Positions 54,311 to 63,456 of a DNA stretch of 64,000 nucleotides are shown piece after piece. Within the stretch, counting starts at the first letter, position 1, and each line of letters opens with the position of its first letter. Source of the DNA: Xanthobacter sp. YC-JY1 (GTDB taxonomy: Bacteria; Pseudomonadota; Alphaproteobacteria; Rhizobiales; Xanthobacteraceae); contig NZ_CP032674.1 in NCBI RefSeq assembly GCF_021730305.1, forward strand, positions 1,597,001 to 1,661,000. The letters are read 5' to 3'. The position numbers and the translations under genes are program-made. Under the pieces are notes generated by a model. That model worked only from the letters and a program-made list of their open reading frames with translations, had not been told where the DNA came from and did no database searches.

Positions 54311-54746
54311 GGACTGACGCCTCTCGTATGCTCGGCCCTTGCGGTCGCGGCCCGCCCGCGTGGCGCGCAGGCATGGTGCAAGGCACCGACCGGGGCCGAG
54401 GGATGGCCGCATGGCCCCTTCGGAATGAGTTGTCGGCCCCTATAGCGAAGGCTGCAAGAGGTTTCAATGGCCGACGCCGAACGGTCCGCGCGAGAGGCTT
54501 CTCCCGCGGCGGCGCCGTGCGTTGCCGCTGCTTCGCACGCCAGCCGCCCGGAGGCAAGGGGGCATGCGTCGGGGCATGGCTCCCGCCGCGCTCAAGCAGA
54601 GGCGGGAGAGCCGGCCCGGAACAGGCGTTTGACGCCCCGGCGGCGTGCGGTCGCCGGTGAGCTGGGGCCGGCACAAGCGGCCATCAGTCGGGCCATTCCG
54701 TTGGGGAATGGCCCGACGATTCGGCCTCTGCTGGCGTGGGCCTCCC
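54311..54746. other. Gene-free spacer with a hairpin
   Basis: 436 bp between acpXL and the metallopeptidase, both on the minus strand. It contains a perfect 13-bp inverted repeat with a 5-base loop (54687–54699 with 54705–54717), about 30 bp past the peptidase stop and without a T-run. The rest should hold the acpXL promoter; no box is clear. Confidence 0.6.
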
Positions 54747-55649
54747 TCAGATCGCGCCGGAGAAGGTATTGCACTGCTGCATGGAGCCGGTCTTCAGCCC
54801 GCGGGTGAACCAGTTCACCCGCTGCTGCGACGTGCCATGGGTAAAGCTGTCCGGCACCGCGAAGCCCTGGGAGCGCTTCTGCAGCGTGTCGTCGCCGATG
54901 GCGCTGGCGGCGTTGAGGGCCTGCTCCACGTCGCCTGGCTCCAGAATGCGGAAGCGGGCATTGGCGTGGTAGGCCCATACGCCGGCGAGGCAGTCGGCCA
55001 TCAGCTCGACACGGACGGAGAGGTTGTTCGCCTCGGCCCGGGACGAGGCGCGGGCCTGGGCCTGCTGCACCTTGGGCAGGATGCCGATGAGGTTTTCCAC
55101 ATGGTGGCCGACCTCGTGGGCGATCACATAGGCCTGCGCGAAATCGCCGCCCGCCTTGAAGCGGTTCTTCATCTCCTGGAAGAAGGTGAGGTCGAGATAG
55201 ACCTTCTGGTCCAGCGGGCAATAGAACGGCCCCATGGCCGACTGGGCGCCGCCGCAGGCCGAGCGCGTGGAGCCGGAGAACAGCACCAGCTTCGGATCCT
55301 GGTAGGTCTTGCCGTCGGCGCGGAACAGCTCGGTCCACACATCCTCGGTCTGGGCGAGGACCGCCGCCGCGAAGCGCCCGAGCTGGTCGTTGGGCGGTGC
55401 CGTCGGCCGGCCGCGCTGGGGCGCGGGGGCGGCCTGCTGGGTCGAGCCGCCGCCGCCGTTGATGGCCTCCAGCCCGCCGATCAGCACCGCCGGATTGATG
55501 CCCAGCGCCCAGCCGATCAGGCCGACAATGATGATGGTGCCGATGCCGAGGCCGCCACGGCCGCCGGGCATCTGGAACCCGCCGCCCCCGCCGCCATCGC
55601 CGCGCCGGTCCTCCACGTTGTCGCTGGAGCGGAAATCCTCCCACCGCAT
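54747..55649 (-). CDS. Neutral zinc metallopeptidase (YpfJ family)
   Basis: A 300-residue membrane-anchored peptidase. A Gly-rich N-terminus (residues ~17–36) precedes one membrane helix (~37–52), a low-complexity linker (~64–88) and the catalytic domain. Zinc motif HEVGHH at 178–183, followed by ELMADCLAGVWA with the third ligand region. Four Cys (CGGAQ…YCPLD, ADC, QQC) could form bonds in the periplasm. Substrate is unknown. Start at 55649 has GGAGAAG upstream. Confidence 0.9.
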   Translation of the reverse strand: MRWEDFRSSDNVEDRRGDGGGGGGFQMPGGRGGLGIGTIIIVGLIGWALGINPAVLIGGLEAINGGGGSTQQAAPAPQRGRPTAPPNDQLGRFAAAVLAQTEDVWTELFRADGKTYQDPKLVLFSGSTRSACGGAQSAMGPFYCPLDQKVYLDLTFFQEMKNRFKAGGDFAQAYVIAHEVGHHVENLIGILPKVQQAQARASSRAEANNLSVRVELMADCLAGVWAYHANARFRILEPGDVEQALNAASAIGDDTLQKRSQGFAVPDSFTHGTSQQRVNWFTRGLKTGSMQQCNTFSGAI

Positions 55650-55825
55650 GCTCTTCTCCCGCAGACGCCAATGCCGGCAGCTTGCACCCTTGAACTTGAA
55701 CATGGGCTGACACGGCACAAGGAGCAATCCCCGGCTCCCGTGCCGGTTCCATGCTATCAACGACGGCGTGGCCGAATCGCTCGGCCCGCCTGTCGCCGGG
55801 GCCGCATCGGGCGAACGCCGGACCG

Positions 55826-56596
55826 ATGCCGCCGCGCCGAGAGCCGAACCCCAGCCGCACCTCGATCGAGCCGCAGCCCGCTGCGCGCCCGCGCGGCCGG
55901 CCGCCCAAGGTCAAGGTGCCCAAGGTCGCAGTGCCCGTCGCGGATGCGTGGATCGGTCTCGATTTCACGCGGGAGCGCGGCCTTTACGCCCAGGGGCATG
56001 CGCCCATCGCCGGTGCGGACGAGGTGGGGCGCGGGCCGCTGGCCGGGCCGGTGGTCGCGGCCGCCGTCGTGCTCGATCCGGAACGGGTGCCGCAGGGCCT
56101 CGATGATTCCAAGCGGCTGACGCGCGCCAGGCGCGAGGCGCTTTATCTCGAAATCTGCGCCACGGCCGAGGTGGCGGTGGCCATGGCGCCGCCCGAGCGC
56201 ATCGACCGCGACAATATCCGGCAGGCGACCCTCTGGGCGTTGGCCCAGGCGGTGCGCGGATTGCCGTGCCGCCCGGCCTTCCTGCTGGTGGATGGCAACG
56301 ACCCGCCCAAGGTGCCCTGCGCGGTCGAGGCGGTCATCGGCGGCGACCGGCTGATCGCCTCCATCGCCGCTGCGTCCATCGTCGCCAAGGTGGTGCGCGA
56401 CCGGCTGATGGCTTCTCTCGGCGCGGCCTTTCCCGCCTATGGTTTCGAGCGGCACATGGGCTATGCGACGGCGGAGCACAGCACCGCGCTCGTCACCCAC
56501 GGCCCCTGCCTGCACCACCGCCGCTCCTTCGCGCCGGTGCGCGAGCAGCAGCTCGGCCTGTTCGGCGGTGGGCCGGTCTCGGACGCCGCGGAATAG
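55826..56596 (+). CDS. rnhB: Ribonuclease HII
   Basis: A 256-residue enzyme that removes RNA from RNA/DNA hybrids. Catalytic DE pair (Asp65, Glu66) in [17 protein letters not shown], later Asp in LLVDGND and [16 protein letters not shown], a family signature. About 40 residues of basic, Pro-rich sequence ([13 protein letters not shown]) precede the core. An in-frame ATG at 55751 would add 25 residues; neither start has a strong ribosome binding site. Divergent from the metallopeptidase gene. Confidence 0.94.
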   Translation: MPPRREPNPSRTSIEPQPAARPRGRPPKVKVPKVAVPVADAWIGLDFTRERGLYAQGHAPIAGADEVGRGPLAGPVVAAAVVLDPERVPQGLDDSKRLTRARREALYLEICATAEVAVAMAPPERIDRDNIRQATLWALAQAVRGLPCRPAFLLVDGNDPPKVPCAVEAVIGGDRLIASIAAASIVAKVVRDRLMASLGAAFPAYGFERHMGYATAEHSTALVTHGPCLHHRRSFAPVREQQLGLFGGGPVSDAAE

Positions 56597-56852
56597 CTCT
56601 CAACGAGAGATTGGAAGCAGTCGAGAAGCTGGCGCAAGCCGGCGCCGCGCCACGCGTTTGAGCGGTCCGCTCGAATTGGCCCAATCCAAATCTGGCGCAA
56701 GATTGATGCGTGCCGATTGATCCGCCGCCGCCGGCTCCTGCACACCCGTGCGGGAAGCGCGGCCGTGGCCGGCGATGCACATGTGCCGGTGCCGCTCTTC
56801 CCCGTTCCGCCGGCGTGTCATGCGCGGCGGTTCCCTCTTGGTGGAGAAGGCG

Positions 56853-57344
56853 ATGGTCAGTGAAAAGCTGGAAGCAAAGCTGAACGAGCTGTTGAACGGC
56901 GAGATGGAGGCCCATCACGTCTACACCCAGGCCGCCGCCTGGGCGTCCGCCCACAAGTTCGAGGGCGTGACCAAGTTCCTTCTCGGCCATGCCAAGGAGG
57001 AGATGGGGCACATGCTGAAGTTCTTCGAGTTCCTCGACGATCTCGGCGCCCAAATCGCGCTGCATGGCCACCAGCGGCCGGTGATCTCCGCGGGCAACGT
57101 CCGCGAGCTGTTCCTGCGCATTCAGGAAGAGGAGCGCAAGGTGACGGCCCACATCGTCGAGGCCATCACCCTCGCCCGCGCCGAGAACAGCTTCGAGACC
57201 GATTCCTTCCTCGAGTGGTTCTCCCGCGAGCAGCACGAGGAAGAGAAGCTCTGCCGGAAAATCCTCGACCGGATCGACCTGATCGGGGAGGGACCCCACA
57301 CCGCCTATTTCATCGACAAGGAACTGGGCAGCCTCGCCGCCTGA
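56853..57344 (+). CDS. Ferritin
   Basis: A 163-residue four-helix-bundle iron-storage protein of the bacterial Ftn class. Ferroxidase ligands visible: Glu in NGEMEAHHVYTQ, E-x2-H in HAKEEMGHMLKF, Glu in EEERKV and E-x2-E in SREQHEEEKL. No Met heme ligand pattern of bacterioferritin was identified. Start at 56853 with GGAGAAGG upstream; earlier in-frame codons do not look coding. 256 bp of gene-free DNA precede it, where no iron box could be made out. Confidence 0.92.
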   Translation: MVSEKLEAKLNELLNGEMEAHHVYTQAAAWASAHKFEGVTKFLLGHAKEEMGHMLKFFEFLDDLGAQIALHGHQRPVISAGNVRELFLRIQEEERKVTAHIVEAITLARAENSFETDSFLEWFSREQHEEEKLCRKILDRIDLIGEGPHTAYFIDKELGSLAA

Positions 57345-57412
57345 GCCAAGGCCTGAGGCGGGGGCTATGAGGCGGGGGCCGGGGCCGGGGTCGTCCGGCC
57401 GTGGCCCTGGCT

Positions 57413-58423
57413 TCAGTGGTAGCCTTCGCCTTCCCGCACTTTGCCGCGGAAGATCCAGTAGACGAAGACGATGTAGCCCAGCACCACCGGCAGCAGGAAG
57501 ATGACGCCGAACAGCATCAGGATCTGGCTGGGCGGGGCCGCCGCCGTCTGCCACACGGTCAGGCTAGGCGGGACCAGATAGGGGAAGGTGGAGATCGCGA
57601 GGCCGAGGAAGCCGAGCACGAACAGCCCGATGGTGCCGAAGAAGGGCAGCATCTCCCGCCCCGTCTTCAGCCAGTGCCAGACCAGATAGGTGAGCACGGC
57701 GGTGATGATGGGCACCGGCGCCAGGAAGAAGATGTTGGGCCGGGAGAACCAGCGCGTGGCGATGCGATCGAACGCCAGCGGCGTCCACAGGCTCACCAGC
57801 CCCATCAGCACGACGACGGCGAGAAGCAGCGGTATGGCGTGGCTGCGCGCCCGGTCTGCAATGACGCCCTCGGTCTTCACCAGCAGCCAGGTGGCGCCGA
57901 GCAGGGCATAGCCCACCACGACGCCGACGCCGCACAGCAGGGCGAAGGGGGTCGCCCAGTCGAGCGGGCCGCCGGCGAAGGCGCCGTCCTTCACCGTGAT
58001 GCCCTGCACCAGCCCGCCCAGGATGATGCCCTGGAAGAAGGCCGCCACCAGCGAGCCGGCGGAGAAGGCGAAGTTCCAGAGCCGCCGGCTGGACGCCGCG
58101 ACCCATCTGAATTCGAAGGCGACGCCGCGGAACACCAGGGCCAGCAGCATGATGATGACCGGGAGATAGAGCGCCGGCATCACCACGGCATAGGCCTTGG
58201 GGAAGGCCACCCACAGGCCGCCGCCGCCGAGGATGAGCCAGGTCTCGTTGCCGTCCCAGAAGGGGGCGACGGTGTTCATCATGACATCGCGTTCCTTCTC
58301 CTCCTTGGCGAAGGGGAAGAGGATGCCGATGCCGAGGTCGAAGCCGTCGAGCACCACATACATGATGACCGCGACGCCGATGATGAGGCCCCAGATGACG
58401 GGGAGATACCATTCCATGGTCAT
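57413..58423 (-). CDS. cydB: Cytochrome bd-type quinol oxidase subunit II (CIO type)
   Basis: A 336-residue integral membrane protein, CydB/CioB. Seen: YVVLDGFDLGIGILFPF, VAPFWDGNETWLILGGGGLWVAFP and an end in YWIFRGKVREGEGYH. About eight membrane spans. Works with subunit I to reduce oxygen with ubiquinol without proton pumping. The gene follows subunit I by 21 bp. No small CydX-like gene and no cydDC transporter genes are in the window. Confidence 0.95.
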   Translation of the reverse strand: MTMEWYLPVIWGLIIGVAVIMYVVLDGFDLGIGILFPFAKEEKERDVMMNTVAPFWDGNETWLILGGGGLWVAFPKAYAVVMPALYLPVIIMLLALVFRGVAFEFRWVAASSRRLWNFAFSAGSLVAAFFQGIILGGLVQGITVKDGAFAGGPLDWATPFALLCGVGVVVGYALLGATWLLVKTEGVIADRARSHAIPLLLAVVVLMGLVSLWTPLAFDRIATRWFSRPNIFFLAPVPIITAVLTYLVWHWLKTGREMLPFFGTIGLFVLGFLGLAISTFPYLVPPSLTVWQTAAAPPSQILMLFGVIFLLPVVLGYIVFVYWIFRGKVREGEGYH

Positions 58424-58444
58424 GTCCTCCTGCGCGTCGGCGGG

Positions 58445-59839
58445 TCAGGTTCCGGGGGTCATCTGGCCTTCGCCATGGGCGGCGGCGATGGGGCGGGTGG
58501 GAAGTTCGCGGGCGGGTGGCTGGATCAGGGTCTGGTCGGGACCCCGCACGATCAGCCGGTTCATGAAGTGGATTCCGGTGGCGAAGATCACCGCGTAGAT
58601 GATGACGAACAGCGTCAGCGACAGCCCCACCGTCCAGCCGGCAAGGGGCGACATGGCATCCTCGGTTCGCAGCAGCCCCTCCACCACCCAGGGCTGGCGG
58701 CCCTGCTCGGTGACGATCCAGCCGGAGAGGATGGCGATGAAGCCCAGCGGCCACGCCCAGGAGGTGACGACAAGGTACCAGCGCGTCGTGGTCTCACGGC
58801 CCTTGAAGATCAGCCAGGCGCCGATCCAGCCCAGAAGGATCATGACGACGCCCACGCCCACCATGGCACGGAAGCCGAAGAAGGGGCCGAACACCGGCGG
58901 GCGATCCTGCGGCGGGAAGTCCTTGAGGCCCGGAAAGAGGCCGTCGAGGCTGTGGGTGATCATCAGCGAGGCGCCGTGCGGGATCGAGATCTCGAACAGG
59001 TTCTTCTCGGCCTTCTCGTCCGGCCAGGCGAACAGCACCAGCGGCGCGGGCTTGGTGCTGTCCCAGTGCGCCTCCACGGCGGCGATCTTGGCCGGCTGGT
59101 AGTGCGCGGTATTGAGGCCGTGGCTGTCGCCGACAAAGGCCTGGATGGGACCGACGATGGCGAGCATGCCGATGCCCATCACCATCATCACCTTGGATTC
59201 GTCCTTGAACTTGCCGGCGAGCAGATAGCGCGCGCCCACCGAGAGCACCACCAGCGAGGTGGTGAGGTAGGCGGCGAGCAGCATGTGCGGCAGGCGCCAG
59301 TGGAAGCTCGGGTTGAAGATGATCTCGAGCCAGTCGAGCGGATAGCCGACGCCGTTGCGGATCTCGTAGCCGGCCGGCGTCTGCATCCAGCTGTTGGCGG
59401 CGAGGATCCAGAAGGCCGACATGAAGGTGCCGAACGCCACCACGCAGCAGGACAGAACGTGCAGCCACGGCGGCACCCGGTTCCAGCCGAACAACATGAT
59501 GCCGAGGAAGGTCGCCTCCAGGAAGAAGGCGGTGAGCACCTCGAAGCCGATGAGCGGCGCGATCACCGAGCCGACGAACTCGGCATAGCGGCTCCAGTTG
59601 GTGCCGAACTGGTAGGACAGGACGATGCCGGACACCACGCCCATGGCGAAGGAGACGGCGAAGATCTTGGTCCAGAAGCGCGCGAGGCGATGGAACACAT
59701 CCTTGCCGGTCTTCAGCCAGATCAGCTCCAGAGTCGCGATGAAGGCGGACAGGCCGATGGTGAAGGCGGGAAATATGACGTGGAAGGAGACCGTGAAGGC
59801 AAACTGCATCCGCGCGAGGGTGACGGGATCGAAATCCAT
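58445..59839 (-). CDS. cydA: Cytochrome bd-type quinol oxidase subunit I (CIO type)
   Basis: A 464-residue heme-bearing subunit. Axial-ligand regions: ARMQFAFTVSFHVIFPAFTIG (His for the high-spin heme side), GFEVLTAFFLEATFLGIMLFGW and HWRLPHMLLAAYLTTSLVV with His/Met. The Q-loop lacks the long insertion of E. coli CydA, which points to the CIO subfamily often linked to cyanide insensitivity. GRQPWVVEGLLRTEDAMSP is the usual C-terminal signature. Start at 59839 (MDFDPVTLARMQFAF). Confidence 0.95.
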   Translation of the reverse strand: MDFDPVTLARMQFAFTVSFHVIFPAFTIGLSAFIATLELIWLKTGKDVFHRLARFWTKIFAVSFAMGVVSGIVLSYQFGTNWSRYAEFVGSVIAPLIGFEVLTAFFLEATFLGIMLFGWNRVPPWLHVLSCCVVAFGTFMSAFWILAANSWMQTPAGYEIRNGVGYPLDWLEIIFNPSFHWRLPHMLLAAYLTTSLVVLSVGARYLLAGKFKDESKVMMVMGIGMLAIVGPIQAFVGDSHGLNTAHYQPAKIAAVEAHWDSTKPAPLVLFAWPDEKAEKNLFEISIPHGASLMITHSLDGLFPGLKDFPPQDRPPVFGPFFGFRAMVGVGVVMILLGWIGAWLIFKGRETTTRWYLVVTSWAWPLGFIAILSGWIVTEQGRQPWVVEGLLRTEDAMSPLAGWTVGLSLTLFVIIYAVIFATGIHFMNRLIVRGPDQTLIQPPARELPTRPIAAAHGEGQMTPGT

Positions 59840-60014
59840 GGCGTCCGCTCCTGGCAATCCCGGCAGGGCTGCGCGCCATCCCGCCGCGGATGGGTGCGAT
59901 GCAACCTGCAGGATGCAGGTCGGACCATAGACGGGGGGACCGGCGGCGTCGATACGCAGGCGCGTGAAACGCCCCTCCGGTCCGCTGCCCGGATGCCGCA
60001 CCCTGCGCGTAACG

Positions 60015-61523
60015 CTAGCTGCGGCGGCGCAGGACGCAGAGGAGTGCGGCAATGAGCGCCATGATGGCGACGAGGACGATGCCCCATTCCACCGCGTTCA
60101 CCAGCGCGGGACCCGACACATCCCTCATCCGGTCGGTCATCCCTCCGGCCTGCTTGAGGCCCAGCGACAGGGTGGACGTCGCGCCCGCGACGCCGAGGCT
60201 GGTGCCCAGCACGCGCATGAGGTTCAGCAGGGATCCGGCCTGCGTCGCCAGCTCCGGGGGCGCGGCCTTGAGTGTGTCGTGGTTGTTGGGGGCGATGAAC
60301 AGGCCGAGGCCGGCGCCGAACAGCAGGAAGGCGACGAAGCTCATCAGCCGGCTTGCTGCGGGATCGCCGACGCCGAGGCCGAGCACCAGAAGGCCGAGGA
60401 GGCACACGCCCATGCCGCTGGCACCCAGAATGCGGATGCCGAGGCGATCGGCGAGGGCGCCGCTGAACGGCGCCACCAGCCCGAGAATCACCGGAATGAT
60501 GGCAAGGCGCAGGCCCGCCGCCCACGCCTGCTCGCCATAGCCGTGCTCCAGCAGGAACGACATGAGAAAGAACATGGCGTAGAGCATGGCGTAGCCGAGC
60601 ACCACGGCGCCGGCCCCCAGCGCGAAGCCGGGATTGGCGAACAGCTTCAGGTCCACCAGCGGAAACGCCGCGCGCCGCTCCTGCCGCACAAGCAGCCAGA
60701 TGAGCCCGGCCGAGAGGATGACGCTGCCGATCGTCTCGGGGGAGGTGAGGCCCCAACCAGCGGCGTGGTTCAGCGCGCGCACCAGGATGACCAGAGCCGG
60801 TGCGAGCAGCAGGGCGCCCAGCCAGTCGAACCGTGCCTCGGGTCGCGCGCCGCGCGTGCGGGGCAGGGCGATCCAGCCGGCGATGGCGGCGAGAATGCCG
60901 AACGGCACCGTCAGCCAGAAGATCCACGGCCAGCCCAGCGCACCGAGCACGATGCCGCCCACCGCCGGCCCCGCGCTCATGCCGATGGCCTGCGCCGCGG
61001 CGAACACGCCCAGCGCTCGCCCGCGCTTTTCTTCCGGCACGGCGGCGATGAGGATGGCGATGCTGTTGGCGCCGAGCAGCGCACCGCCGATCCCCTGCAC
61101 CACCCGCGCCGCCACCAGCGACGGCAGGTCCGGCGCCAGCGCGCACAAGGCACTCGCTGCGACGAAGACGAGATAGCCGAGGAGATAGAGCGTCTTGCGG
61201 CCATACATCTGGCACAGGCGCCCGAAGATCGGCAGGAAGGACGCGAAGGCGACGAGATAGCCGAGCGACACCCAGCTCACCGCATGCAGCCCGGCATCGA
61301 ACGTGGTGGCGAGCGTCGGGAGGGCGAGCTGGACGATGGTCGCGTCGAGCTGGCCGACGAAGGCGCCGATGCAGACGAGGCTGACGACGATCCAGGAATG
61401 CCACGGCAGGGCCTCAAGCGCCGCGAGCGGGGCCGGTTCGTGCGTGAGGCGGGCGAGGCGCGCCCTCAATGGGCTGCGCGCGGACCCGTCCGCTGCGGCG
61501 CTGCCTGGAAGTCCCTGCTCCAT
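60015..61523 (-). CDS. MFS multidrug-type exporter (DHA2/EmrB-like)
   Basis: A 502-residue, 14-span major facilitator. An N-terminal polar stretch of ~40 residues is followed by span 1 with LDATIVQLALPTLATTF (motif D1), then GRLCQMYGRKTLYLLGYL (motif A) and ARVVQGIGGALLGANSIAIL (motif B/C region). Drug:proton antiport is likely but the substrates are unknown. Located upstream of the bd oxidase genes on the same strand with a 175-bp gap, and divergent from a short-chain dehydrogenase gene. Confidence 0.9.
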   Translation of the reverse strand: MEQGLPGSAAADGSARSPLRARLARLTHEPAPLAALEALPWHSWIVVSLVCIGAFVGQLDATIVQLALPTLATTFDAGLHAVSWVSLGYLVAFASFLPIFGRLCQMYGRKTLYLLGYLVFVAASALCALAPDLPSLVAARVVQGIGGALLGANSIAILIAAVPEEKRGRALGVFAAAQAIGMSAGPAVGGIVLGALGWPWIFWLTVPFGILAAIAGWIALPRTRGARPEARFDWLGALLLAPALVILVRALNHAAGWGLTSPETIGSVILSAGLIWLLVRQERRAAFPLVDLKLFANPGFALGAGAVVLGYAMLYAMFFLMSFLLEHGYGEQAWAAGLRLAIIPVILGLVAPFSGALADRLGIRILGASGMGVCLLGLLVLGLGVGDPAASRLMSFVAFLLFGAGLGLFIAPNNHDTLKAAPPELATQAGSLLNLMRVLGTSLGVAGATSTLSLGLKQAGGMTDRMRDVSGPALVNAVEWGIVLVAIMALIAALLCVLRRRS

Positions 61524-61682
61524 CGTTCCATCGTCGCTGTGTACGGCCGTGTTCTAGTCGATGGCGGCTGGTCTTGTCATGCGGGCACGGTGCTGCCGCG
61601 CAAGGCTGGAGATCGGCCGGGCGATCTTCTATCACCGCCTTGGTCGGCCGCTGCGGCGGCGGGACGCAAGCGAGGACGGACG

Positions 61683-62438
61683 ATGGCGCAAAGGCTCGAT
61701 CTGACGGGGCAGGTGGCGGTGGTGACGGGCGCGGCAAGCGGCATCGGCCTTGCTGCCGCGACCGCCATGGCGGAGGTCGGCGCCCGCGTGATCCTCGCCG
61801 ATCGCGACGGGGCGGCCGCCGCGCGCGCCGCCGCCGGCATCCCCGGCGCCGAGGCGCTCGCCCTCGACGTCACCGACGAAGAGGCGGTCTCCGCCGCGTT
61901 CGGGCAGGTGGTGGCCGGCCATGGCGGCCTCGACATCCTCGTGAACAATGCCGGCCTCTCCATCCGCAAGGGGCTGACGGAGCTGGACCTCGCCGACTGG
62001 GAGAAGGTGTTCGCCGTGAACGTCACCGGCGGCTTCCTCTGCGCGCGCGCTGCGGTGCCGTCCATGACGGCGCGGGGCGGCGGTGCCATCGTGAACGTCT
62101 CGTCCATCATGGGGCTGAGCGGTGGCGGGCCCTATCCCAACCCGGCCTATCAGGCGAGCAAGGGGGCGGTGGTGAATTTCACCCGCGCGCTGGCCATCGA
62201 GTTGGCGCCGGTGAAGATCCGCGTCAATGCGGTTGCGCCCACCTGGGTGCGCACGCCCTTCATCGATCCGCTGATGCGCGATCCGGACAGGCTCGCCGCC
62301 ATCGAGAAGCTGATGCCGCTCGGCCGCATCGCCGAGCCGGAGGAGGTGGCGGACGCCATCCTGTTCCTCGCGAGCCCCATGGCGGCGATGGTGACCGGCC
62401 ATGTGCTGGCGGTGGACGGCGGCTTCCTCGCCCAGTGA
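61683..62438 (+). CDS. Short-chain dehydrogenase/reductase
   Basis: A 251-residue classical SDR. TGAASGIGLAAATAMAEVGA binds NAD(P), with Asp (ILADRDG) after strand 2 favouring NAD(H). NNAG, catalytic Ser in NVSSIMG and YQASKGAVVNFT with Tyr/Lys are intact, and the C-terminus ends DGGFLAQ. Close to sugar- or 2,3-diol-type dehydrogenases, but no substrate can be given. GAGGAC lies ahead of the ATG at 61683. Divergent from the MFS pump gene with a 159-bp spacer. Confidence 0.9.
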   Translation: MAQRLDLTGQVAVVTGAASGIGLAAATAMAEVGARVILADRDGAAAARAAAGIPGAEALALDVTDEEAVSAAFGQVVAGHGGLDILVNNAGLSIRKGLTELDLADWEKVFAVNVTGGFLCARAAVPSMTARGGGAIVNVSSIMGLSGGGPYPNPAYQASKGAVVNFTRALAIELAPVKIRVNAVAPTWVRTPFIDPLMRDPDRLAAIEKLMPLGRIAEPEEVADAILFLASPMAAMVTGHVLAVDGGFLAQ

Positions 62439-62481
62439 GACGCCCGGCGCAATGGACGGGAAGGCGGTCCGCCCCCGGCCT

Positions 62482-63456
62482 CTACGCTGCGGCGGCCTGA
62501 GCCAGCGGTCCCGTTCCCTCCATTGTGCCGTCCGCGCGCACGAAAAGCGCCGCGAGGCCGAGGCGGCGGGCGAGGGCCGGTCCCTCGCTGGCCCCGCGCA
62601 CCAGCAGAGCGGTCGCCCAGGCGTCCGCCGCCATGCAGGTCTCGCCGAGCACGGTGACGGCGCACAGGTCGTTTTCCAGCGGCGCACCCCGCGCCGGGTC
62701 CATGGTGTGGGAGAGGACGCGACCGGCCACTTCCACCCGATGGCGATAATTTCCCGAGGTGGCGACGGCGGCGCCGGAGAGTTCCAGCACGCCGAGAATG
62801 TCCCGCTCGCCGGCGGATGGCCGCTCATGCGCCACCGTCCACGGCCGGCCGTCCGGCTTCAGGCCTTCGGCGCGCATCTCGCCGTCGATGCCCACCAGCC
62901 AGGAGGAGAGGCCGGCCCCGCGCATCTCGCGGGCCAGCTCATCCACGCCGAAGCCCTTGGCGATGCCGGCCAGATCGAGCCGGAGCGGCGCCAGCCGGCG
63001 GGCGCGGCAGCCGGCCGGATCGAGCTGCAAGGTCTTGGGCGGCTCGAACGAGGGCCGGCCGGCAAGCCCCGCGATGCGTCCGCCATCGGGTCCCGGCGAC
63101 GCGCCGAAGCCCCATGCCCTCACCAGATCGCCCACCCCGATGTCGAACGCCCCGCCCGAGAGGCGGCCGATCTCGAGCGCGGTCGAGAGGACGTGCATCA
63201 GCTCGCGGGGGATGGGCATCCACGCCCCGATGGGCGCGGCGTTCAGCCGTTCCAGATCGGAATCGGGCCGGAAGGTCGACATCTGCTGTTCCACCTTCTC
63301 CACCGCGGCCTGGAGGCGGCGGGTGAGCGCCGCTTCCTCCACATCGTCGGCGGCAAAGAAGGTGGCGGACCAGCGGGCGCCCATGGCCGGTCCGCTCAGG
63401 GCGTGGCGCCGGAGCGCCGTCGCATCCCGACCCGCATCAATAGACATCTTCGACAT
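62482..63456 (-). CDS. apbE: FAD:protein FMN transferase
   Basis: A 324-residue ApbE-family enzyme that attaches FMN to Thr/Ser of target flavoproteins. Seen: MGARWSATFF near the N-terminus, LSGGAFDIGVGDLVRAWGFG, RLDLAGIAKGFGVDEL, and SHTMDPARGAP, the metal-binding and active-site regions. No signal peptide is evident, so it may act inside the cell or rely on another start. It overlaps the upstream flavoprotein gene by 20 bp, suggesting joint function. Confidence 0.93.
   Translation of the reverse strand: MSKMSIDAGRDATALRRHALSGPAMGARWSATFFAADDVEEAALTRRLQAAVEKVEQQMSTFRPDSDLERLNAAPIGAWMPIPRELMHVLSTALEIGRLSGGAFDIGVGDLVRAWGFGASPGPDGGRIAGLAGRPSFEPPKTLQLDPAGCRARRLAPLRLDLAGIAKGFGVDELAREMRGAGLSSWLVGIDGEMRAEGLKPDGRPWTVAHERPSAGERDILGVLELSGAAVATSGNYRHRVEVAGRVLSHTMDPARGAPLENDLCAVTVLGETCMAADAWATALLVRGASEGPALARRLGLAALFVRADGTMEGTGPLAQAAAA

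Noticed and set aside
57401-60055. Open frame of 884 codons opposite the cytochrome bd genes
   Set aside because: Antisense shadow rich in His, Asp, Gly and Glu; both genes on the other strand are clear.
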